Below are positions 1-13,998 of a DNA stretch of 64,000 bases, in pieces. How positions within the stretch are numbered: position 1 is the stretch's first letter; each line of letters begins with the position of its first letter. The notes under the pieces were generated by a model. That model saw only the letters and a program-made list of their open reading frames with translations. It searched no databases and had not been told where the DNA came from. The stretch is from Anisakis pegreffii (taxonomy: Eukaryota; Nematoda; Chromadorea; Rhabditida; Anisakidae): assembly GCA_035041965.1 (NCBI GenBank), contig JAPYMA010001199.1:1-64000 (forward strand), written 5' to 3'. Position numbers and translations under genes: made by a program.

Positions 1-719
1 GGAAAAATCGAGGTGGACTCGAAAAAAAAGAGAACGGGATCCTCGAAATTCGCTGATCCTCGCGCCACACTACTAGCAATTACGGCTATAGTACAACAGG
101 CGAAATGATCTAAATAACTTGTTCAAAAACATCATCTTTGTATACAAATACATCTGCAATTTCACATCAATTGGTGCTATTCGTTATCAGTATCGCGTTT
201 TGGATAGCAAAACGCAAACGGAGTGTATAGCAAAATCATGAATTGTTCTCTGTGAGAATTCAACAAGGAATCAAAATTGTTCATGATAGAATGTTAACAG
301 CAAAAGTTAATAGACATAGTGCGACGTGTATGTCACGCAAAAGGCAACTGAAAAACACGATAAACAGGTTTGTTGAAATGAATTAATAACAATTTAACGG
401 TGAAAAACACATTTAGAATACGAAAATAAGCAATATACTTGATAAATAAGTTGTAGGAGAATTATATATATGTTCGTGGTCTCTATGGCTACTGCTAAAA
501 TTTCTGTGAAGATATGAAATAAAATTGTCTTCAACTTATCTAACATTTTGATCATCATTATGATCACTTCACTGATTCTAATGGTCATCTTAAGGGACCA
601 AATGATTCATCATCAGCTGAATCATCCCTTTGTTTTCGTCAGTATGCGACGATTGAACAAATGAGACTGGTATCGAAGAGCGAAAACTCGAGGACAGTAG
701 AGCTCGAGTTATCGAATGC
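1..719. other. Region downstream of the globin gene, no gene seen
   Basis: This stretch follows the stop codon of the minus-strand globin gene and probably includes its 3' UTR. The reading frames here are short and lack splice support. I see no canonical minus-strand AATAAA (TTTATT on the plus strand), so a variant signal may be used. Confidence 0.4.
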
Positions 720-3700
720 TCAAACGGTGCTGACACGAGCATCGTCATCATCGTCCTCGAATAGGAAGACACGTTGGTATGGGTTCAACTTACCTATCAC
801 ACAGCTCTCCTCATTTCGAGTCACATTTGCTTTCAGCTTCAATTTTGAAACACTATCGCTATCACTCGTATAGTTACTATTCATTTTACTATTGTCATTA
901 AAGTTATTATTGCTGTCGTTAGTCATACTGCTACTGTGGCTGAGGTTCTGATCACTGGTGTGATCGTCATCCTCAGTATCGACGTAACCATCATTCAGAT
1001 CATTGCGGTCATTGCTAGATTTCTGGTTTCTTTGCTTCAAAGAAATCAATTGTTCATGTTTCGGTGCATCTTGAGAATAGCTCTTAACCAGAGTTGCATG
1101 CTGATTTGCTTTCGAGCATGCAGGAGCGTCCGCTTCATCGATAGAACAACTGCTTTGCGGCTGATCTACCGAACGAGCTGTTTGTAGTTTGTACGATAGC
1201 AGTAGCAATTTAGGAATACCTAAGGACGCTGATGAGGTTTTAGTGGTGCCATTCAACGGCGGCGCTTGTTCTCGTTGAGTCGACGACGCATGATTTGGTG
1301 TTGAAGATGAGCATAAACCTCCGTTACCGTTACTGTCCTGAAGTCTATAGATCATAGAACATATTCTATCTAGCTGAAGAGTATGGCCGCAAGTTGGGTT
1401 TGTCAATGGGATATGATAGGAATTTCAGGCATTTAGGTTCTCATCACTTGCTTAAGAAGAATCCATCTAATGAGAAATATTTATGAGCCTTTCGAACATT
1501 CCCAGCTTTTATAACCTCCTCAAGCGACGGAATTGAATTCATGTCAGTTATTTTCAATTGACGGAAAGCACTGCAAAAGGGAAGAGATTTGACCTGACTT
1601 CCACACTGATTTACATGGAGTGCAAGAGCTCATCACATTTCATGTTACAGTTCATGAAATCGCGATTGAAGGCGCTTTCTCATGTGGACCAAATGAACGA
1701 AAACTTGTGCCAGGTACCAACCAAAGCATTTTTATCTGATCGAACCAACCTGTATTGAAGGACTGGGCTGGAATTTCGGCTTCTTTGATGCATTATGAAA
1801 GCTATCACTTAGCATAAGACTCAACAATGACCATGCACTTCCAGCATGCGGATACGCTCGTACACATTCCTGCAACCGAATCGAAACTGATTCTCGCAGT
1901 CAACATTCGATTTACTGTTAATCTCTTCGCACATAATCACCTACACATCCTCATAGAATATCATCAATCATTTTTTGGATCATTCTCGTTTTTAAATGTT
2001 AACTGCTGTAAATGGCTCGAAACGATCCCGAGTTGGTCTTTAACAAATATCATACAAGTAGCGATTTTTCTACTCAGTTCATCCCTTACGATTAGTGTAA
2101 AAACCTACCTGAACCACATTTCCGGTCAGCTGATTGAGTACCATACTTTTATACGTAGCAATTTCTACCACTACCACGTTTTTCCGCACAAGTAAAAGCG
2201 AAAATAATCCTCACCTGACTAAACATTACTTCTGCGAGCACTTCACCAAAGAAATCCCAGAAATTTCGCTGAAATCCTAGCGGTTCCAACCGTGAATGAA
2301 TTCTCGCTGAAAGCATTTGTGTCTGATCGAAGCCTCCAACAGAAATCAGCACTAATCACAAATCGATCACACAAATATTGTTGGTGTAATCCAAGTCAGA
2401 TTGATCTCGACTCTCATATCTTGATCATAGTTTCTCCCATAGTTTTTTGATATGAATTCCGCTTTGAATATCCGAAACTAACTCATCATATCAGTTAAAA
2501 GAACAGTGCAAGACTCGAGTCAAGCATTACCAATCGAGTACGGATCGAGATGTCCATGCTTGAGCGGTTTGTCTGAGACGGCACAAATGATATCGTCAAT
2601 GAAATCCACTAGAAGATGAGCGTGATCTCGGATTGTCGCTATGGTTCGCTCAGGATGCGTCGTGTTCTTGTTTCGTTTCTTATCTTCCACACAGCTCAGA
2701 AAAGCACTTCGATAGAAGATCGGCATCACGTCTGCACAATTTTCAACCATTTTCTCAAACACCTTGAAAAAAACATCAGTTCTTCAATACTGATTTATAA
2801 CCGATTGGCCAACTGATTATTCAGAAGGGTTCTCAAAAAATCAGATCAACAAGTTTAGGGATCATATCCATATCGTGAATATATTTACGAATGGGATGAT
2901 ACCGCAAAGCGAACGCAATCGAACAACTCGATCAAAGCTGAGCAAAAACAAGTGTGCATGAATGAATGCAGCATACCTTCTCCATGATGTTAATATTACC
3001 ACGACCAGACGTTCGAGGTGCTTCCGAAAGCCGTTTCCATGTGATTCGCAGTGCGCGATTCTGAATGCACAATCTCTATGATCAACAAATTGCATCGTTT
3101 AATTCACTGATCTACTGATCACTCATCAATACCTTGTGAATCAATCCGCTAAACTTTTCAAGTTCTCTTTGTATTACCTTCACAAATTGATGGTATAAGA
3201 ATTAAACTGAAATTTCTGAAAACATCAATAAAATGACGGAATCATCACGAAAAACAACAACCTGAAAAGTGTTCATTCTTGATTTCAAATGATTAGCAAA
3301 TTGTTGCAAAGCAATTTCACTGCTGTTGGTAATCGCTGCTTGCTGATCATCTTCATTGGACGGAAGCGATGCTAGCTTGCGATTCTCGATGAACGATGAC
3401 TTGGTGAATGTGGATACTGGAATGATTTATGTTCATGGTTATAAACTCATCAAACTGACCTGAAAATGTGACCGAACTGTCAACAATCATGACCTTGAAT
3501 AGTAAGAAAATCCCTGACAAACAATGTTCTTCGCAAAAAATTACCCACTTGCCACCGGTATCTTCTCAAGTTGTTAGATTCTCCAGTTTTCTGGAAAAAC
3601 AGGGGAAATATCCCTAGAGGTGTGAGTATCTTTCGATATATGATTGCCAAGTTAAATCTTTTTGATCGTATGTGTGTGGAATTGATTTTCAAACGAGACT

Positions 3701-3909
3701 GAAAACAATCCCAAACAAGAGTCGCATCGGAGCATTGCGATGAGTTGTTTTTGCGATTGTTCAAAAATGAATTCATTGAGGGGATTTTCCGTGAAAATAC
3801 CTCCAGGAGGTGATGCGGATTCGGCGAGTTCTCCTTCCCAAGCGTTCCATCCATCCGTCATCTCCTGAATCATGCGACGCCTCTGGATCGCTTCCTTTAT
3901 TCGCATCAT
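720..3909 (-). CDS. Globin-domain protein with long acidic Ser/Asn-rich C-terminal tail
   Basis: The product is a haem protein of the nematode globin family. Preferred exons: 3909-3801, 3416-3262, 3060-2977, 2762-2531, 2333-2215, 1869-1750 and 1373-720, giving 490 residues with matched phases. The globin fold spans about residues 89-270. Landmarks are helix-A Trp96 (RITWKRL), Pro130 and nearby Phe137 for the C/CD region, distal His163 (IRDHAHLL), proximal His206 (RIHSRLEPLGF), a G helix (NFWDFFGEV) and helix-H Trp246 (SAWSLL). The last exon encodes a 217-residue tail rich in Ser, Asn and Asp, with no motif I recognise, ending in five consecutive Asp and a few residues more. The start is the first ATG after an acceptor-like CTCAG at 3915-3920. 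An alternative uses ATG 3854 in another frame and adds exons 3590-3549 and 3493-3460; it is also fully in frame (497 residues). Two donors are weak (GTTGTT, GTTGGT) and the acceptor at 2334 is atypical. The globin call is firm; which nematode globin it matches is not known. Confidence 0.9.
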
Positions 3910-5887
3910 CTTGGCTGAGTTTTAGTTGAATTTTGACCTCTATGTAAACTGCAAAACAGCGGAATGTTACTGTTCAAGTCTACGATTAGACAAAATACAG
4001 CACCATCAACATAAACAGTTACGAATCGCAGCAGTCACATGAACATACGATGCATGGAGTGCTGATCACGACGCATTATCCATATCTCCAGACAATGGCC
4101 TAGCCAGGATTCCTTCCAAGGCTTGGAGGGAGGGGCCCTCTTCTTTTTCCCTTTCTTCCACCCTTCCGACAGCTGATTTCCTAAACAGCCTACTGATTTA
4201 ACATATCTATGTTACCTTTTCCCAGTATCAGAAAAATTAATATGTTCTCAATCGGAAACGTTGTTTGCTCGACGCGTAAACGACTCCATACATTTCGTTG
4301 TCTGCATGCGCCATACTGACCCGATACATCAAATATGAAATCCCGAAATTCAGAACCCTTACAGCCACAAGTCCTATCGGCTACAATTACTTCAGTTATT
4401 TCAACACATCAAGCATATCTTCATGCATTCGGAAACCGTACTTATATTTACGATCAAAAACTTCGCTATCCTCAATATGCCCTGGACATTTTACTCATTT
4501 AGGGTCAAAAATTGTCAAAGAACTGACATTCTCTGGAATATCAAACAATAAACGAAAGACATAGATAGTGAAAGAATAAGTGAGTCGTCGGCCAAACAAC
4601 CGAATAATTCAATTCATTGGTGTGTGCAAGCGTTGGCGTCGAATAATCGAATGAGCACGGTGTGTAACAATTCATTTAAATACCGAATCGTTGATAGGTT
4701 TGAATGGAGCTTCTGACTGCAACAACCGTATAAATGAATGATGAAAATGGATCATCAAACTGCAATAGTTGCAGAAGTAACAAGCAAATGATATCGTCAT
4801 CATTGAGCTTTTACTGATACAAAAACGAGAGTCTTCAAACCAGAAAATAAGTAGAAATAAGACGTAGCTCTTAAGGATCGCCGTAAGCTGCTCGGTTGAC
4901 CTGAACTACTAGAATATCAAGAAATCATATCGGATTTCACTTGAGTCCACCACAATCAGGAAGGATCCATCGTTCATTCAAGAGGACGTATGAACTGTGA
5001 TACTGAATGATCTGCTTGAGTAACAGGGCACTTTCGAATGAAATTAGATACTTTTGCAATCTACCAAAAAAAACAAAAGGATGCCATCCATCTAAGTGAA
5101 AAGAGATGATGCTATCCAAAAGAAGTATGAAAACGAGATAAAGAATATACGAAAATCTATCGTTCGTCCACCCTTTCAAGGGATTCAATTTCATTTCGAG
5201 AGCGCTTCTCAGTCTCCGTCGGTTAAATATTTTGCATCATTCATCAGGTAAATGCACTAATAATCATCTTCACGCGAAATACTTTAGGTCAATTTGGACA
5301 ATTCATAGAATAGTGAAACCGTCGATATGGTATGAATAATGTGACAAATTAAGAATACCTGAGGATACAATTGATGAGGCCACATTCCTCTAAAACTATA
5401 AAATCATGATGGACATATGCGAAAGTTCTAAGCCGATCTCAAAGATTCCTTTCATCTCAACTGTTCAATTTGTTTGCGTTGAGGACAACTCGAACAAAAC
5501 TGATCAATGCTGGATTTTCTATGATGTTTGGTTAATATCGGCAGGAAATACTTTCGTTATTTCATTGATCATGAATAGACTTTATTTATTATTTATGAAT
5601 AATTGTGTTGAATAAACGAACGGAACCATTCGGACAGCTTTTTACCGCTTAATTGCACACATCTAAATCAAATTTCAATGCCGAGAATGTAACGTTGGCT
5701 CTGGAAACAAATGATTACGGATGTATGGGGAAATGAATTAAATAAGCAGTTCTTGGACAGTGGTACAGCAAAACACTTCGTGATACATCCTGGCCTACTG
5801 CTCAAATAGTAACTTAATCTGCTTTGAATATCTCGAAGGTGGAAGTCAAAAAGTGAGCAAATTGCAAAATGAATAAATTTATTACAT

Positions 5888-5911
5888 TCGGCAAACAGCA
5901 AACAGCAAACA
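5888..5911. repeat. Short tandem repeat of a 7-bp GCAAACA unit
   Basis: About three copies of the heptamer GCAAACA follow one another. It is simple sequence with no evident function. Confidence 0.6.
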
Positions 5912-7189
5912 GTGCTATCGGAATGTTAATTCGTTTGAAAGTCACCAAATGAACGACAGATGAGAATATTTTAGAGTTTGATCAGTGGCTAATGGAATGA
6001 ATGAAACTGAAGTATGCTACTATCACATCTTTTGTCCATCTTTGGTGGCTTCTCAAAAATATCACAAAATTTTGATTCCATAATTAATTTTTGAAAGAAA
6101 TCACAAATTTGCAATGAAAAGAATCTTACGATTGCAAATGAAATCTAGCATACAATTTTCGTGCACTACAAATGAAGTCAAGTCAACGAAAATATACCAG
6201 CAAACTTACTAAACTCATCCCCAGCATGAACCTTATTATCAGTTTGCTCAAAATTTTTGTCGGCTGGTAAATTTCAAGCTTGAAAAACTGAACATTCAAA
6301 GTGAGCTCAACGAATTCCGTTTCACTCATCGATGAAATTTCATTCGGGAGTTTAACACTATTCCAGCATCGCGCCTATTGCGAAATTCAGTGTGGTCAAA
6401 AAGCTTCATGCGATCATGTTTTAAGCAAATTGATATAGCTGAAGATAGATGACCTCAATGCTGACAGTGTAAATGGTTTAATAATAATTCCAAGGAAAAA
6501 ACTGATAAAAAACCTAGGCAGCTACAGCATCAGCAGAATCAGCCACTCGTCTCAGCGGTTTATCAGCGATGCATTCAACCAGCCTAAGACGTGTGGTCAA
6601 ACAAGCGCCGGTGTTAAGCTCTGATCCTCTACTATGACTTCATGCAAAGATATACGAATCGTAAGCCACAAGACGTTCAAAAAATTGCATAATGCATGTA
6701 AGATGGCATGATTAATGATATCATGACATATTGTGTGCGGAAACAATCATAAAAAGACGAGAAGAAAACGTCCAGAGCCATTATATGCAGAGCAGTCATT
6801 AAGTTTCAATTTCGACTATGTAATTCACGACAGGAAAACAACAATTTTTGAATTAAGATATAATGTGCGCCCAGTCGATGTCAGATATACGCAAGCTCAA
6901 CCCACTTGCGAATCGAACCGAAAGTCCTTCCTCGAAGAAATGCATAAGGAACCAGAAGAATGTTATTAGATCTCGGATCAAATTCCATTGCGATCACACA
7001 AAATAACACAACCTATGACAACTACGTATACATTAGTATTAGCAGATTAATTCCTAATGTTCTTCATGTTTCATGAGCTCTTAAATTTGTGACACATACT
7101 TGAAGATGTTCTTGGAGATGCCAATTATTATCAGAGAATATTCTCAGGTTATCATCGTACGGAATGTCAGCTGGGTTTTACAACAGATC

Positions 7190-7618
7190 TTAATGGTGGG
7201 CAACGATTTTATGTTGTTTTTTGCTTCTTGTAAAATTGATGAATTGTAAATTCCCTTTGTAAAGGGTAAACCAAGCAATGGATTTTCCGTTGTCATCTAC
7301 ATCGATCGCCGTCAACATCTGAGAGTGGACGGGTGGGTATTTGTCACTGGGGATAATAGCCGATTCAATGCACGTCACGGAAAGTCATTCATATAATAAG
7401 TTGTTGAACTTGTGATTCTTCTACAGACAGCAATTCAAATTTGTTTCGTCTGTATGAAACGTAAACAATCATGAAAAGAAACATTCCATTGCACTGTATA
7501 CAGTGCCTTATTGAAGCATCCTGCATCTCAGTTATCGTCTCGCAAGATCGGTATAACCACGCAGATCATTAGGATCATCATCGAGCGAATTAACGGAATC
7601 ACTCAAAAAATACTCCGC
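7190..7618 (-). other. Exon-like islands, possible 3' end of an unidentified gene
   Basis: On the minus strand a good acceptor (TTTTGCAG) precedes 7618-7532, an 87-nt frame of 28 codons plus stop, rich in Asp and ending DLRGYTDLARR. A putative 27-nt exon just upstream, ending at a GTGATG donor, could join in phase 0. Separately, 7378-7190 is a 62-codon frame containing an internal acceptor-like CACTCTCAG before an ATG. The composition resembles coding DNA, but no family is recognised and the remaining exons were not found. Confidence 0.25.
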
Positions 7619-7799
7619 CTGCAAAATAATTCACAATTCAGAATTCCTCTCAAGAAATCATCCATCACCAACGGCTCAACGTGAACACTGCGTTTCTTGG
7701 AATGAACATTGCAATGTTACTTGAAGGTGTGAAATTGCTAAACGGTGAGGAGTTTTAAAGAAAAGTGGAGCACAGTCTCTTGCATAATGATATTTCTAC

Positions 7800-7915
7800 T
7801 GCAGTCAAACTGTTCTATGGAACAGAACAATTCCTTGAAAAATTCGCGAAGAACAGAACGGCACAGAGCAATTGAAGAACGGAATAGAACGGAATAGAAG
7901 AACAGAATAAAATAA
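7800..7915. repeat. Low-complexity GAACAGAAC/GAACGGAATA repeat
   Basis: Degenerate copies of GAACGGAATA and GAACAGAA alternate over about 110 bp. This makes a spurious minus-strand reading frame. It is simple sequence. Confidence 0.6.
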
Positions 7916-8152
7916 TGTTCCAAAAATGTGCAACAGAAAGATTAGTAATCGCAACCAAGAACTATCGTCTTGAGAAAGTCTGAAATTTGGTATGCGTCAC
8001 AGCGCATGATCACTAAAATATGGAACTTGCAGGGATATTTATGAGGATAAAGTGAAAATTATCGAACGAACGAAAATGAAATATCACAGCACAAATTGAT
8101 AGACACACACACATAGCACTATAAAATATTCATCGCATTTCATAACAACACT

Positions 8153-8190
8153 GATAATAATAATAATAATAACAATAATAATAATAGTAA
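8153..8190. repeat. (AAT)n microsatellite
   Basis: A run of about twelve AAT/ATA triplets with one AAC interruption. Confidence 0.85.
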
Positions 8191-9503
8191 CAATTATCGT
8201 GCAAACCACTCTCGGTTGAACGATTATGCTTTAAACATGTTTGGAAACTATTTGAAGGGGCACATAAGACCGTCATGTGGTTGCGATCGATGCTTGAATC
8301 TGTTGATTGCCATAAAATAGCTGTGCTCTACACCAAAAGGTTGCATTTCACCTTGTCATTGCTGAGAATTTCAAATGCACGCATGCATGAAATTTTCGTC
8401 ATTTCGATTGAGCAAAATTCAGCACATCAACTAACTGGGAAGGAATTGAATACGAAAAAATCTTATTGGTCCTATGGAGCATATTTGTGTTGTTATCGAC
8501 AGTGTGTGTGTGAGTGATACAGACGACTCAAGCTATTTGTTCCACTAGCAAAAGGTATGAACAGGACTGAATTGTAAGTGATCTCTAATGAAATACACTC
8601 ACCGATACTTATATTACACTTATGAATGGGATTCATCAAGGACATTGCACATTCAAGAAACTGTCATAATCGTTCATTCAACGAAATTGAATCGAGACCC
8701 ATTAAAATTGAAACCAATAAATGACGCTCGCTCATAAATGTGAACCGAATGAAATCATTTGTTCATGAATATTGCATTTATCAATCATTTATTTGCATGA
8801 ATGAATTGAATTGAAATCTTTGCATTTCCGATTTCCGCCAGCTGCTTCATCTACGCTTCTTCATGAATGCAATTGTGATCTATTCCATTTGCACATTCCA
8901 ACAGCCAATTTCCAACAACGAAAAGTTTTCCTGAATGAATCATTCGAGAATTTATCATAAAAGTGATAATTAAGAAAAAAGAATATCGATGCCAATAAAA
9001 ATTTATAGCTCATTAAGTTTTCATGGCGATAATTATTACCTTATTTTCATATCAGTCACCGAGTTGCCTGAATAATGAGCGTGTTATCGAACATTAATGC
9101 GATTACAAGACGTCCACGTTAACTGCACCAACAACAAAATAACGAATTTATTATTCATTAATTAGCGTGCAGACAGCTTTAAGTGCCCAATAACTTGGAA
9201 TAAAGCAATTCATTACTGTGCACAACTACATGAAGTGATCCGTCAACATGGAATTTCAGAAAACACTTCAATCTGAAATTGAAGTGTAAAGCACGTAATG
9301 GTTCAAATTTCTACAACTATTGAAAAGCTCTCATATCTTTATCATACCTGATCATAATCAATGATGGTTACCTGATGAAGCTGAAAAACCTAACTGATAT
9401 CGTGGTATGGACTTGATAAAATTTAAGCAATTGCGATAAAATCATGATGGAGGAAGTTCATCAAAAACCGAAAGTTACAAACACCGAATGATCATTGTTG
9501 TGA

Positions 9504-9625
9504 TCATTCAGCACGAGTCAGTTCAGCACTCCCAAATTGCCGTATTATCTCCACTCTGCGAATCCATCCAAAATACAGTTTATGAGGCTCAACGGTTAAT
9601 GCTACCAAACAACCGAGGAACCGTA
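9504..9625 (-). other. Exon-like segment with strong acceptor, unidentified
   Basis: A strong nematode-like acceptor (TTTAATTTCAG) ends at 9626 on the minus strand. The sequence after it stays open for 40 codons to a TGA at 9504 and includes the stretch LYFGWIRRVEIIRQFGS. The phase would need one base from an upstream exon. A frame from ATG 9987 with a donor-like TAC/GTAAAT near 9825 has a different phase and cannot be joined directly. It may be a chance frame. Confidence 0.2.
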
Positions 9626-12600
9626 CTGAAATTAAACAATTAGAAACATGAATTACCAAATTAACAATGATGTTTTGCATACCCAATCCTTAACTTCATC
9701 CGCGAACATTTTCAGCCTCATTCATTGACCTTTTCAAAGTGTTTCATTCAATGCTAATTTCAATTAAGCAGAACAATTTTCGCAAAACAGTCAAGAAAAT
9801 GCGACGAACCATTAGACATATTTACGTAAGTGGATTGAGAGGTAAACTGAGAAATTTTTGCACTTTTCACTTGAATGCGACGTGAATTTGTTTGGAAATC
9901 TGGGTTTTTGCAATCAACACTTGAGTGGCGACTTTTCGAGTATTTCGAGTATGCGCACATCAAACTTCCGCATGTTTTGACGATCATACGATTAAGGTGT
10001 TAAAGTGGCCAATATAACTTCCGCTCACCATTGTTGTTTTCGGTGTTATTATTTCATTTTCATACTTATTGCTCACTCAACCTGCGGCAAAACAGCGGAG
10101 CGTATTGGCACATAAATGGTTTTGTTTTGATCTTGTCAGCGACCAAAATGTTCACGTGAAATGAAATGCTGTAGATTACATCATGAAACCAATCATTTAT
10201 TCATGCATATATTTTGTTGTATCTTCATAGCAGCAGAATAAAGCGACTAACTATTTTGGATAGGTAAATGCAAATGAATATCAACATGAATGCTTACAAA
10301 TGCAAAATCACAGTAGCTTTTGATGGAAGAGGCACAGGCTTCAGCAACACACAGTTGTCACATTTCTTGTTCATTTGTGAATTCGTTGTTTTGTGCACTG
10401 CGACATTCCGATTCGCCATCATAGAGTCTTAGATTTGGGTGTAGAGCAATGTAGTCATGGTTTATGTTCTGTGTATTTTTCACTTTCCTTCAGGTTTTTT
10501 CGTCGCACAACGAATGAACACGTCAAAGTTATTTTCATCAATTCTCCAAATTCTCGGCTTCCACATTGCACTAAGCTAGGAAATTTTCCTCAAACAAGAC
10601 AGTAAAACTTGGGAAAAATCACTGCAGAACAATGAAACGAAGTGGATGACAGTACAGATCAAGGCTTATCGCTGATGATCACATTGCTTATGATGTTTTA
10701 TGCGAATTCAGTGAAGTGTTCTCCCAACCATTCAGACATCGTGTACATGCTTCGAACTTGTTATGCTTGTATGGATTCACAACATGTCTACACATTAGGA
10801 TTGCAGATTTTTGTATGGAAAAGATGCAACTCTGAGAAGTGTGCAAATCTCAATCCGGAAGACTAAGCCTTTTGCTCACAGATCAGGCAGTCTGAAGGAT
10901 GACTCCAGAGATGTTTGAAAGGTCTCTGAGAGTTCATCGAACTAAATCGTCTTGACAGCTTGTGTCATCTAAATTTTTCTTATGTGCGCCTTAAGCAGCA
11001 CACACTTACAATTAGATTCAGCCACCCTTCAGCTAATTTTCGCGATCGTAAAGATTATTTTTGTCTTAAGTTAGACAAAATGTTTTTCAGGTGAAAATTT
11101 CGCAAATCAAATTCTGTGGCTCATCAAGTGAATAACAAATTTACTCGCCTGGAATTGAAACCAACTTTTTTGAAGAGAATTTTGCACGAGTTGATTCTAA
11201 ATCGAAGAGACAAGTTTTCCTTAAGTGAAACCGTACAGATCAAATCGAAATTTGGATGTTCATTTGGAATTAAAACCCCCAAAGAAGAATAATCCAATGT
11301 TCGTGCATTCCCTAGGACAGTGGTTCTCACGCTCGGGTGCTCCATTATCGTTTTTGGTGATTTGGCGTGTCGCCGTTACCCCCACTTCCTCTATCAAATA
11401 TGGGAATCGTACATGTTATTTTCAGATGACCGTTACATTAAATCTTAATAGTACGTCCATGATGGTGATCGACATCGCTGAGCCTTATCTTGTTAGACCG
11501 ATGAGTTACTCAGCATTGCAGTCGATTATGATTGCATGAAAAGCTATTATCTTTAACACGCATGAAAGGCTATTGTCTATCACTTCAAACTGATTTTGAT
11601 GAATTCTCATTCTTTTCGGACGTGTTGTATTCGCTCTCATCGCTATCACATGCGAATACCGTTCTATTGATGAGTTTTTCTCATTCAGTTCATCTCATTT
11701 AACTTCACCGTTCAAATAAACTTCTCATTCTGTAGTATAAACTATTTATTGGATACGTTGATGATTGTTGACAACCGAAATCAATAATACAGCAATCGAA
11801 TATTATTGTTCAACACCATTCGACAGTCAAATGAACAATTATAGAGTGTATTTGATAGAACGAGAATTTGACTTTAATTATTCAGTGAAATGAATGAGAA
11901 ATTTGCGGAAGAGAACAATTTCGGTGATAAAAGCTATGAGAGCGATTGTAACAGCAACGATGAGAATGAAACCCTGTTAAAACGTCATTTAAAGACAAGT
12001 GGATGCAATTTAAATGTTGCCATCAGCTAACCGCATTCACATATCCGAGATGAAAAACACCATCATAATGGCTTTCTATTATAACATGACAATTGCACTA
12101 AATGCTATTTTCCTGACCCCTTCTTTACCCCTTGACACCTCCAAATTACCCAGTATGAGTAATTTCACCCCTGCGAAAACCACTGCCCTATAAAATGTCG
12201 ATTATGAGTTTGGTTCATAAGAGTCACATGCAGTTGGATAAGGGTTCAAATGCTTTTCCAATAAGCATTTAAAAGAGAATCGTTCATACCACTATTCCAA
12301 GTATTGTCCATCTACTTCACCAGGATCAACGAATTTTATTCGAACGAATCACGACAAAATCGGCAATTAATTAGTTAGATTGCTGCTGTGTATTAGGATA
12401 ATAAATTGTTCCGATTAATTGTTTACTTGAAAACAGCGCAAAGCATTTCCACTGATCAAAAAGTCTATTTCAAATAATGACCTCAATAATTTCATCAGTT
12501 AATCTGTTTCTCGATTTCTAATCGGTTTTTCCCTCTCGGCTATCAGCACTCTTATCCTACCGTATTCACCACGCATCTTGTCACTGTCTTCTGAGAATGT

Positions 12601-13031
12601 GCCACAAATCGTTTCAATTATTGAAATTGAAAACGGTCAAGTCCAACTAAACTCCGCAAAGTTCTATTGGAGATTTGTGGATGTAAATGATTGAATATAT
12701 CCTATCAGTACAAATGTGTGCAAATGTCTGTTTCTATTTGCATAGTATCTACCTTTGGAAGCCACCGGATATTGATTGTTTCTTGCGACTGTGAGTTGAC
12801 GAAGATGTGACAACTTTGATGTGATGCATGCTCGCTTATACGACTCTTTGATTTATTTGGAGACATTTCACTTGGACACATTCGTTTCTTCAGGTTTTTT
12901 TTTTTGAGGTGGTCTAAGATAGCTGCTCGAAAACATGCTCCTTCATTTGGTTTGTTGGAGAGATGCTTGAAAAATTCTGTAAAGGAAATTTTAAAATGTA
13001 ATTTTTTGAAGTAAATCAATCGCGATTATGT

Positions 13032-13067
13032 GCAATGCATATAATTTGTTGAATATGAATGGATTCA
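13032..13067. repeat. Copy 1 of a 36-bp direct repeat
   Basis: This 36-bp segment, beginning GCAATGCATATAATTTGTTG, recurs at 13999-14034 with one mismatch. The flanks also share a weak run of TCAACTC-like sequence. It may be a fragment of a small dispersed element. Confidence 0.7.
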
Positions 13068-13998
13068 CCGAAGTCAACATTCAGTCAACTCCGCTTAATC
13101 GAGAGCATTAGTTCAAATTAACGTAAGAATATGAGCAGATTCATTTGAATACTAGAAAGGGGTAATGGTCAGAACGAAACGCAATGGATCAAAAGCATGT
13201 GAACAGTTACTGATAATCTCGTAAATAGTAATTTTGTGTTCGACAATATTCCACTCAAGTGACTAATTAATGTGTCGTGTTGGGACACTTACTTAGTTCT
13301 GCTTGTGTCAGCAAAGTATAACGAGTTGTCGCTTTAGAATTTATTCAACATAACAAATTCCGACACAAATAAAAAAGCAGACATACAATTACAATGAACT
13401 TCGATCATGAACTCGTGATAACTCTGTCTGTGCTGCCCTTGTCGATCACATCGGATGAGGAAATGTCAACAAAAAATGCAAATCTTCTACATTAGAGCAA
13501 AACATCAAGACTTTATGCACGCAAAAAAGGGTTTCCGTTTAAGTATCCTCAATTGACGAATACCCGAACGAATCCATCCATCAACGTTCAAGTCATTATT
13601 GTTAATCATATTCATCTTGTCCCCTCATTATTGGTCAAAATAGCAATGAAAATTGCTCATGTACGCCATTATTTCGTGCCTTGCCTGTACAAGTAAGACG
13701 TAAATTGCCAAAAATCAAAATTGTTTCGGGCGGATGTGAACGATCATAGGATCATAGAGTGCGATTATAAATGAACCAGTGAATTATCTGAATGAACGAT
13801 TGCTTTGCGTTGTCGTCATTCGTTGATTTCCGCACGACGGCAATACCACCACAAGTAAACGGAAACATGACATTGATACGATACACTGAATAGATGCGGT
13901 ATTGAATGCGATACTCTACTCATTGAACTCACTGCTGTCTGTCTTAATCATCTCATTTGATTCACTTCATTACGCATATCTGCCAACATCTCACCGTA

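Noticed and set aside
1827..2195. 122-codon plus-strand frame
   Set aside because: It is antisense to introns and exons of the globin gene, which is strongly supported on the other strand.
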